In this document: positions 59,192 to 64,000 of the stretch, piece after piece
How the letters are laid out: the number at the start of each line of letters is the position of its first letter
Position numbering within the stretch: position 1 is the stretch's first letter
DNA from: DATHBR01 sp036389955
Lineage (GTDB): Bacteria > Myxococcota > Myxococcia > Myxococcales > Myxococcaceae
Assembly (NCBI GenBank): GCA_036389955.1
Contig: DASVVJ010000112.1
Location: 4,065 to 68,064 of the forward strand
Length of the DNA: 64,000 bases
Reading direction: 5' to 3'
Notes under the pieces: generated by a model
Told to the model about the DNA's origin: nothing
The model's input: the letters and a program-made list of their open reading frames with translations, nothing else
The model's database searches: none
Translations under genes and position numbers: made by a program

Positions 59192-59254
59192 GCGCATCCT
59201 ACATGGTGAAGAACATTCGCCACGGACTACCAAGCAGGTAAGGTGCGCGCCGTC

Positions 59255-60070
59255 ATGGCCAACGGAGCGTTCGCAGGGCGAGTGGTTCTCATCACCGGGG
59301 CCTCGAGCGGCATTGGCCGCTCGGCGGCCCGGGCGTACGCGGCGCAAGGAGCGAACATTGTCCTCGCCGCGCGGCGCGACGAGCAGCTCCAGGAGGCCGC
59401 GCGCGAGGTGCAGTCCCTGGGCGTGCGAGCGCTCGCGGTGCGCTGCGACATCACCCAGCCCACGGACGTGGAGCGGCTGATGCTGGAGACGGAGAAGTCC
59501 TTCGGCGGGCTGGACATCCTCATCAACAACGCGGGCATCGGGCTGTTCGGCCCGGTGGAGGCGCTCACCGAGGAACAGCTGCGCCAGGTGTTCGAGGTGA
59601 ACTTCTTCGCCCTCGTCCGGGTGACGCGCGCCGCGCTGCCGCTGCTGCGCCGCAAGCCGGGCGGGCAGATCGTCAACGTGAGCTCGGTGCTGGGCCACCG
59701 GGGAATGCCGCTGCTCGGGGGTTACTGCGCGGCGAAGGCCGCGGTGAATGCGCTCACCGAGTCCCTGCGCGCGGAGCTGGCCTCGGAGAACATCTCCGTG
59801 CTGCTCGTCTCCCCTGGCTTCACGGAGACGGAGTTCCGTCAGACGCGGCTGCACGCCGAGGGCTGGAGGCAGAACCCTCCCCCGCTCAAGCAGATGAGCG
59901 CCGACGAGGTGGCCTTGGCCATGGTGAAGGCCAGCCGCCGCCGGCACCGCGACACCATCCTCACCCTACCCGGCCGCGTCATGGTGCTGGCCAACCGGCT
60001 CACCCCGGGCCTCTTCGACCGCATCGCGCGCCGGATGATCGCCCGGATGGTGGATCGCCCCAAGCCATGA
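59255..60070 (+). CDS. Short-chain dehydrogenase/reductase
   Basis: A 271-residue SDR. The cofactor motif TGASSGIG (near 14-21), NNAG, the Ser in VNVSSVLG and the YxxxK catalytic pair in GYCAAKAAVNAL are present. The last 60 residues are longer than in minimal SDRs and resemble DltE/YqjQ-type enzymes. The start could also be GTG 59243. It overlaps mutY by 4 bases. Substrate unknown. Confidence 0.9.
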   Translation: MANGAFAGRVVLITGASSGIGRSAARAYAAQGANIVLAARRDEQLQEAAREVQSLGVRALAVRCDITQPTDVERLMLETEKSFGGLDILINNAGIGLFGPVEALTEEQLRQVFEVNFFALVRVTRAALPLLRRKPGGQIVNVSSVLGHRGMPLLGGYCAAKAAVNALTESLRAELASENISVLLVSPGFTETEFRQTRLHAEGWRQNPPPLKQMSADEVALAMVKASRRRHRDTILTLPGRVMVLANRLTPGLFDRIARRMIARMVDRPKP

Positions 60071-61191
60071 CGAAGCGCGCCCGCTCTTCCTCCGTCCCGA
60101 AGGCCCCCGCGGCTTCCGGGCTGTCCGCCATCCGTGGGCCCTTGCTGGCCTGGTACGACCGCGAGCGCCGGGACCTGCCCTGGCGCCGCACGAAGGACCC
60201 CTACGCCATCTGGCTCAGCGAGGTGATGCTCCAGCAGACGCAGGTGACCACCGTCATCCCCTACTGGCAGCGGTTCCTCGCGCGCTTTCCCACCGTGGAG
60301 GCGCTGGCCGCCGCGCCGCTGGATGACGTGCTCGCTGCCTGGAAGGGGCTGGGCTACTACTCGCGCGCGCGCAACCTGCACAGCGCGGCGCAGGAGATCG
60401 TCTCCCGCTTCGGAGGCCGGCTGCCCTCCACCGCCGACGCGCTGCTCACCCTGCCCGGCTTTGGCCGCTACACCGCGGGCGCGGTGGCCTCCATTGCCTT
60501 TGGCGAGCAGGCCCCGCTGGTGGACGGAAACGTGGCACGTGTGTTCTCCCGCCTCTTCGAGGTGGAGGGCCCGCCCGGTGACCGTGCGCGCGAGGCCCAC
60601 CTGTGGACGCTGGCCGCCGCGCTCGTCCAGGGCGAGCGGCCCGGAGACTTCAACCAGGCCCTGATGGAGCACGGCGCCACCGTGTGCCGTCCGGAGAACC
60701 CGCTGTGCCTGCTGTGCCCTGTGCGCACCGCTTGCGGAGCCTTCCGGCACGGCCGCGTCGACGAGTTGCCTCCGGCCAAGATACGCACCGCGCCCAAGCG
60801 CCTCACCCTGGCTCTGGCCGTGTGGCCGCACGAGAACACGCTGCTGTTCGCCCGGCGCGCGGAGAAAGGCCTCTTCGGCGGCCTGTGGGAGCTGCCCGCC
60901 GCCGAGGTGGAGCCCGAGGCCTCGGACTCGGAGGCCACCGCCAGCCTCTCGAAGGCGCTGGGCGTCGAACTCTCCGCCCAAGCCGCGCTCGGCATGGTGC
61001 AGCGCCAACTCACCCACCGCGCCCTCACCTTGCGGCTGCTGCGCGTCTCCGGTGAGCAGCGCCCCCTGCGGGCTCCCGCCTTCCACGAGCTGCGCTGGTG
61101 CACGCCCGGCCAGGCCGCGGAGCTGGGCATGAGCACCGCCATGCAGCGCGCCCTGGATGCCGCGCTCGGTGCGGGCGTTCTCGGACGCTGA
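60067..61191 (+). CDS. mutY: A/G-specific adenine glycosylase MutY
   Basis: A 374-residue MutY that removes adenine opposite 8-oxoguanine. It shows LPWRRTKDPYAIWLSEVMLQQTQV with the catalytic Glu, the HhH motif LPGFGRYTAGA followed by DGNVARV with the catalytic Asp, and four Cys of the 4Fe-4S cluster (VCRPENPLCLLCPVRTAC). The C-terminal NUDIX-like domain (about 240-365) senses 8-oxoG. It is translationally coupled to the SDR. Confidence 0.96.
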   Translation: MTKRARSSSVPKAPAASGLSAIRGPLLAWYDRERRDLPWRRTKDPYAIWLSEVMLQQTQVTTVIPYWQRFLARFPTVEALAAAPLDDVLAAWKGLGYYSRARNLHSAAQEIVSRFGGRLPSTADALLTLPGFGRYTAGAVASIAFGEQAPLVDGNVARVFSRLFEVEGPPGDRAREAHLWTLAAALVQGERPGDFNQALMEHGATVCRPENPLCLLCPVRTACGAFRHGRVDELPPAKIRTAPKRLTLALAVWPHENTLLFARRAEKGLFGGLWELPAAEVEPEASDSEATASLSKALGVELSAQAALGMVQRQLTHRALTLRLLRVSGEQRPLRAPAFHELRWCTPGQAAELGMSTAMQRALDAALGAGVLGR

Positions 61192-61339
61192 GTCACAGGC
61201 CCAACTTCCCAAGTGTGCTTGGGTGAACACCCCACGAGCGGCCGTGTTCAAACGAGAACCCCTGTACCCAGGTTCCATTTTGACCGCGCGCGTGTTCCGT
61301 CAAAGGTGCCCGCGCTGTTCACCTCATTCAGGAGAATCC

Positions 61340-61645
61340 ATGGCACGCACCAGCGCCAAGACCTCTACGCCGACCGAGACCAAGCCTGCGGTGACTCCCG
61401 CGGCCACCTCCGCGGCCAAGCCTGCGGCTAACACCGCGACCCTCCCTGCGGCCAAGCCCGCGGCGACTCCCGCAGCCACCCCGGTGGCTCAGGCCGCCAC
61501 GCCGGCTCGCACCAACACCACGCTGACCCACGAGCAGATCGCTCGCCGGGCCTATGAGATTTACCTCGCGCGCGGCGGCCAGGACGGCCACCACGAGCAG
61601 GACTGGGCCCAGGCCGAGCGCGAGCTGCGGCTCGGGCGGCAGTAA
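61340..61645 (+). CDS. DUF2934 domain small protein
   Basis: A 101-residue protein. The first 60 residues are an Ala/Pro/Thr repeat-like linker; residues about 62-98 form DUF2934 (IARRAYEIYLARGGQDGHHEQDW). The ATG at 61340 has a CAGGAGAA ribosome site; a longer frame from 61157 overlaps mutY. Function unknown. Confidence 0.82.
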   Translation: MARTSAKTSTPTETKPAVTPAATSAAKPAANTATLPAAKPAATPAATPVAQAATPARTNTTLTHEQIARRAYEIYLARGGQDGHHEQDWAQAERELRLGRQ

Positions 61646-61651
61646 CCCGCT

Positions 61652-62737
61652 TCAGATGACGTAGAAATCAGGGCCGCGCTCGGTGTCGAGCGTCTCGTGC
61701 AGGCTTCGCTGCGCGGCCCTCAGTTCCCGGAGGATGCGTTCGGTGTCCGCCACCGAGCGCATCGCCAGCCCGCAGGCGGGCGTGAGCAGCACGTGCGAGA
61801 GCACCTGGGTGAAGGTCCTCCCCGGGGGCAGCGCCGCCTTCAGCGAGGCCTCCACCGACTCGGCCAGCTCCGACACGTCATACGTGGACGTCAGGTCCGT
61901 GGGGATGATGCCCAGGCTCAGCGTGGCCCCCGCGTCGAGGAAGCGGCTGAGCGCCTCTTTCTCCTCGAGCACCGCGTCCAGCGACAGGCGCACGTCCAGG
62001 GACAGCAGATCCGGCTGCACATTGAGCAGTGCGGCCCAGTCCGTGTTCCCGCAGCAGTGAATGCCCACCAGCGCGCCCTCGTTGCGCAGCGCCAGCACCA
62101 GCAGCCTCAGCTCCTGCATGGCCAGCAGGTGGCGCGGCTGTGAGGCCTGGAAGGCGTAGAGCCCCGGCTCATCCAGGAAGAACACGGGCGTGGTGTTCGC
62201 CCGCCGCAGCGCCTTCACCATCGACAGCGAGCGCGCCATCACCAGCCGGTACATGGCCTGGTCCAGTCCTGGCACCTCGAGCGTCGAGGTGCCATCGCTG
62301 GTCCGTGCCACCGAGCGCACCGTGAAGGGGCCGGCCAGGTGCGCCTTGGCCAGCGCCAGCTTGCGGTTCTCCACTTCCCACAGGAAGGGCCGCCAGGCCC
62401 GGCAACCCTCGAGCGTGGGCTCGAAGTCCTCGAGGTTGCCGGAACTCAGCGCCGCCTCCAGGCGGGCTTCGAAGGCCTGACGCCCGGCCTCCCATGCGGC
62501 CAGGTCCACGGTGCACATCCCGTCCTCGTCGAAGCGCAGGCCCGGCAGCCCCTCGAGCGCCGCCGGAATCATGTACTCGGACGGGTGGCGCTGGGGCAGC
62601 TGCGGCAGAAAGGGGATGTCCATGGCCAGCGCGGCCTGGAGCCCCAGTTCCACCTGCGTGTGAGGAAGGCTCCCGATGCACGTGGTGGCGCACGGGGGCA
62701 GGAGCTGAACGGCACGGCGGATGTTCGTCGCGCTCAT
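61652..62737 (-). CDS. MetE-like/UROD-superfamily protein
   Basis: A 361-residue TIM-barrel protein of the UROD/MetE-like superfamily. The GIHCCGNTDW segment (near 225) and the later TPACGLAM offer the His and Cys ligands of a MetE-type zinc site. The N-terminal half of full MetE is absent, so it is a core-MetE size. It is transcribed immediately after metH (9-base gap), which hints at methyl transfer to homocysteine or corrinoid recycling. The methyl donor is unknown. Confidence 0.75.
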   Translation of the reverse strand: MSATNIRRAVQLLPPCATTCIGSLPHTQVELGLQAALAMDIPFLPQLPQRHPSEYMIPAALEGLPGLRFDEDGMCTVDLAAWEAGRQAFEARLEAALSSGNLEDFEPTLEGCRAWRPFLWEVENRKLALAKAHLAGPFTVRSVARTSDGTSTLEVPGLDQAMYRLVMARSLSMVKALRRANTTPVFFLDEPGLYAFQASQPRHLLAMQELRLLVLALRNEGALVGIHCCGNTDWAALLNVQPDLLSLDVRLSLDAVLEEKEALSRFLDAGATLSLGIIPTDLTSTYDVSELAESVEASLKAALPPGRTFTQVLSHVLLTPACGLAMRSVADTERILRELRAAQRSLHETLDTERGPDFYVI

Positions 62738-62746
62738 GGCCTCACT

Positions 62747-64000
62747 CTAAGTCACCGAGAAGTAGTGCGCTTGCGGATGATGGAAGACGACGGCGGAAAC
62801 CGAGGCCTCGGGCTCCATCATGCAACCATCCGTCAGTTGCACACCGATTTCCTCTGGACGCAGCGCGCCAAACAGCAGTGCCTGGTCCTCCAGCCGGGGG
62901 CACGCGGGGTAACCGAACGAGTAGCGCTTGCCCTGGTACTCGGCGCGGAAGCGCTCCAGCATCGTCATGTCGGGCCGGTCCGGGAAGTTCCACATGCTGC
63001 GGATCTGCGTGTGGAGCAGCTCCGCGTAGCCCTCGGCCGTTTCGAGCGCCAGCGCCTGCACCGCATGCATCTTGAGGAACTCGCCCTTGGCCTTGAACTC
63101 CTCGGACAGCTCGCGGATGCCGGCGCCCGCCGTGGTGACGAACATGCACAGGTTGTCGCCTGGCACCCCGCCCTGCAGCGGCTTCACGTAGTCGGCCAGG
63201 CACACCCCGCCTTCCTTCTCCTGGCGGGGGAACTCGAAGACGACCTTCTGCTCACCGGTGCGCCCGTCGAACAGCAGCACCCGGTTGCCCTCGCTGCCCG
63301 CCTTGAACCACTGGAAGACGGCGCGCGCGTGCATCTTGCCGCCGCGCAGGAAGGCTTTGATTTCCTCCACCGAGTCCTTGAGGGCCAGGGCCTTGCGGCC
63401 TTCCTCCGTCTTGGCCAGCTCCGCCTCGGCCGGAGTGCCCAGCACGCGCGACGAGGTGCGAAGCCCCAGGTGGCGCCCATACAGCATGACGGGGTTGATG
63501 AACTTCCAGATGTGGTCCAGTGGCGTGTTCGTCAGCACGTGCCGCTCGTAGTCCGGCGCGGGAGGCACCTGCTCCAGCACCTGCACCTCCTTGCTGCGCG
63601 TGGAGGGCACCGGCGCGGCCACCGGCTTGGGCCGGGCAGCGGTCTCCTGCGCCAGCTTCAGGCGCCGGGCGGCCAACTCATCCTTGAGCTTCTCGTGGCC
63701 CGAGGGGTCGACGATCTGTTTGGCCAGCTCCAGGCCGCTCATGGCGTCCTGGGCGTAAGCCACCGTGCCCTCGTAGGCGGGGGCGATGTTCTTGTCCACG
63801 AAGTTGCGGCTGAGCGCCGCGCCGCCCACCAGGATGGGCAGGTCCACACCCGCGCGCTTCAGGTCCTCGGCGGTGGCCACCATCTGGTGAGCGCTCTTCA
63901 CCAGCAGGCCGGACAGGCCGAGCATGTCCGGCTTGTGCTCCTTCACCGCCGCCACGAGCTGCTCGGGCGGCACCTTGATGCCCAGGTTCACCACGTGGAA
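62747..64000 (-). CDS. metH: Cobalamin-dependent methionine synthase MetH, 3' part
   Basis: The C-terminal 417 residues or so of MetH; the gene runs off the right edge. The visible part begins inside the B12-binding domain (FHVVNLGIKVPPEQ, LPILVGGAALS) and continues into the AdoMet-binding activation domain, with KRYSFGYPACPRLEDQ and the final PEASVSAVVFHHPQA. MetH makes methionine from homocysteine and methyl-tetrahydrofolate. The homocysteine, folate and cap domains lie outside the window. Confidence 0.93.
   Translation of the reverse strand, partial: FHVVNLGIKVPPEQLVAAVKEHKPDMLGLSGLLVKSAHQMVATAEDLKRAGVDLPILVGGAALSRNFVDKNIAPAYEGTVAYAQDAMSGLELAKQIVDPSGHEKLKDELAARRLKLAQETAARPKPVAAPVPSTRSKEVQVLEQVPPAPDYERHVLTNTPLDHIWKFINPVMLYGRHLGLRTSSRVLGTPAEAELAKTEEGRKALALKDSVEEIKAFLRGGKMHARAVFQWFKAGSEGNRVLLFDGRTGEQKVVFEFPRQEKEGGVCLADYVKPLQGGVPGDNLCMFVTTAGAGIRELSEEFKAKGEFLKMHAVQALALETAEGYAELLHTQIRSMWNFPDRPDMTMLERFRAEYQGKRYSFGYPACPRLEDQALLFGALRPEEIGVQLTDGCMMEPEASVSAVVFHHPQAHYFSVT

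Noticed and set aside
61208..61223. Hairpin after mutY as a terminator
   Set aside because: A six-bp stem without T-run is too weak to call.

Overview
The window is 64 kb of GC-rich chromosome with dense genes, short intergenic gaps and very many lipoprotein signals. The best single clue to its origin is the Lon protease at 12392-14845: with the start chosen here it has 817 residues, the length I recall for LonV of Myxococcus xanthus. A PilT ATPase, an FHA-DUF4388 protein and several lineage-type lipoproteins also fit a myxobacterium, probably of the Archangium/Cystobacter/Stigmatella/Hyalangium type. That placement is inference. No prophage, IS element or CRISPR array is visible; this is mostly core chromosome with a few unusual insertions.

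Layout. 1-6.5 kb: a MOSC protein, a frameshifted SRPBCC gene, a patatin lipase, then a minus-strand run of DUF2914 protein, sulfite-oxidase-like enzyme, monothiol glutaredoxin, BolA and YqgE. 6.5-12.3 kb: a response regulator and a tightly overlapping peptide operon (DUF885 peptidase, binding protein, two permeases, no ATPase). 12.4-20.8 kb: a protein quality-control block transcribed tig, clpP, clpX, S9 peptidase, lon. 20.9-23.1 kb: six tRNA genes, interrupted by a lambda Bet-type annealing protein on the opposite strand. 23.1-30.2 kb: rdgB, rph, an amidase, a selenocysteine-containing selD, FHA-DUF4388 and TPR proteins, bamD and recX. 31-35.7 kb: pilT, rpsI-rplM and a Rep/UvrD helicase. 35.7-38.8 kb: lipoproteins, a protein with an unbroken xxC triplet repeat, and a membrane glycosyltransferase. 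38.8-46.6 kb: an SAH riboswitch with ahcY, a CAP-domain lipoprotein, a GH3 hydrolase coupled to a GAF-GAF histidine kinase, an RlmI-type methyltransferase and a TPR-zincin lipoprotein. 46.7-55.6 kb: a DHH phosphoesterase, small proteins, TatD, TcdA, a GNAT enzyme, a PheC-AroQ fusion and an Fe-S type PD-(D/E)XK nuclease. 55.8-64 kb: small basic proteins, a large carboxypeptidase-regulatory-repeat protein, an SDR with mutY, a MetE-like protein and the 3' part of metH, which runs off the right edge.

How genes work together. The clearest units are the chaperone-protease block, the glutaredoxin/BolA pair (iron-sulfur trafficking), the DUF885-transporter operon (peptide uptake and cleavage), rph-rdgB, and the riboswitch-controlled ahcY. 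The most notable single observations are the UGA-encoded selenocysteine in SelD with a matching hairpin, the 26-triplet cysteine repeat protein, the lone Bet protein inside a tRNA cluster, the periplasmic chorismate mutase/dehydratase fusion, and a MetE-like protein beside MetH.
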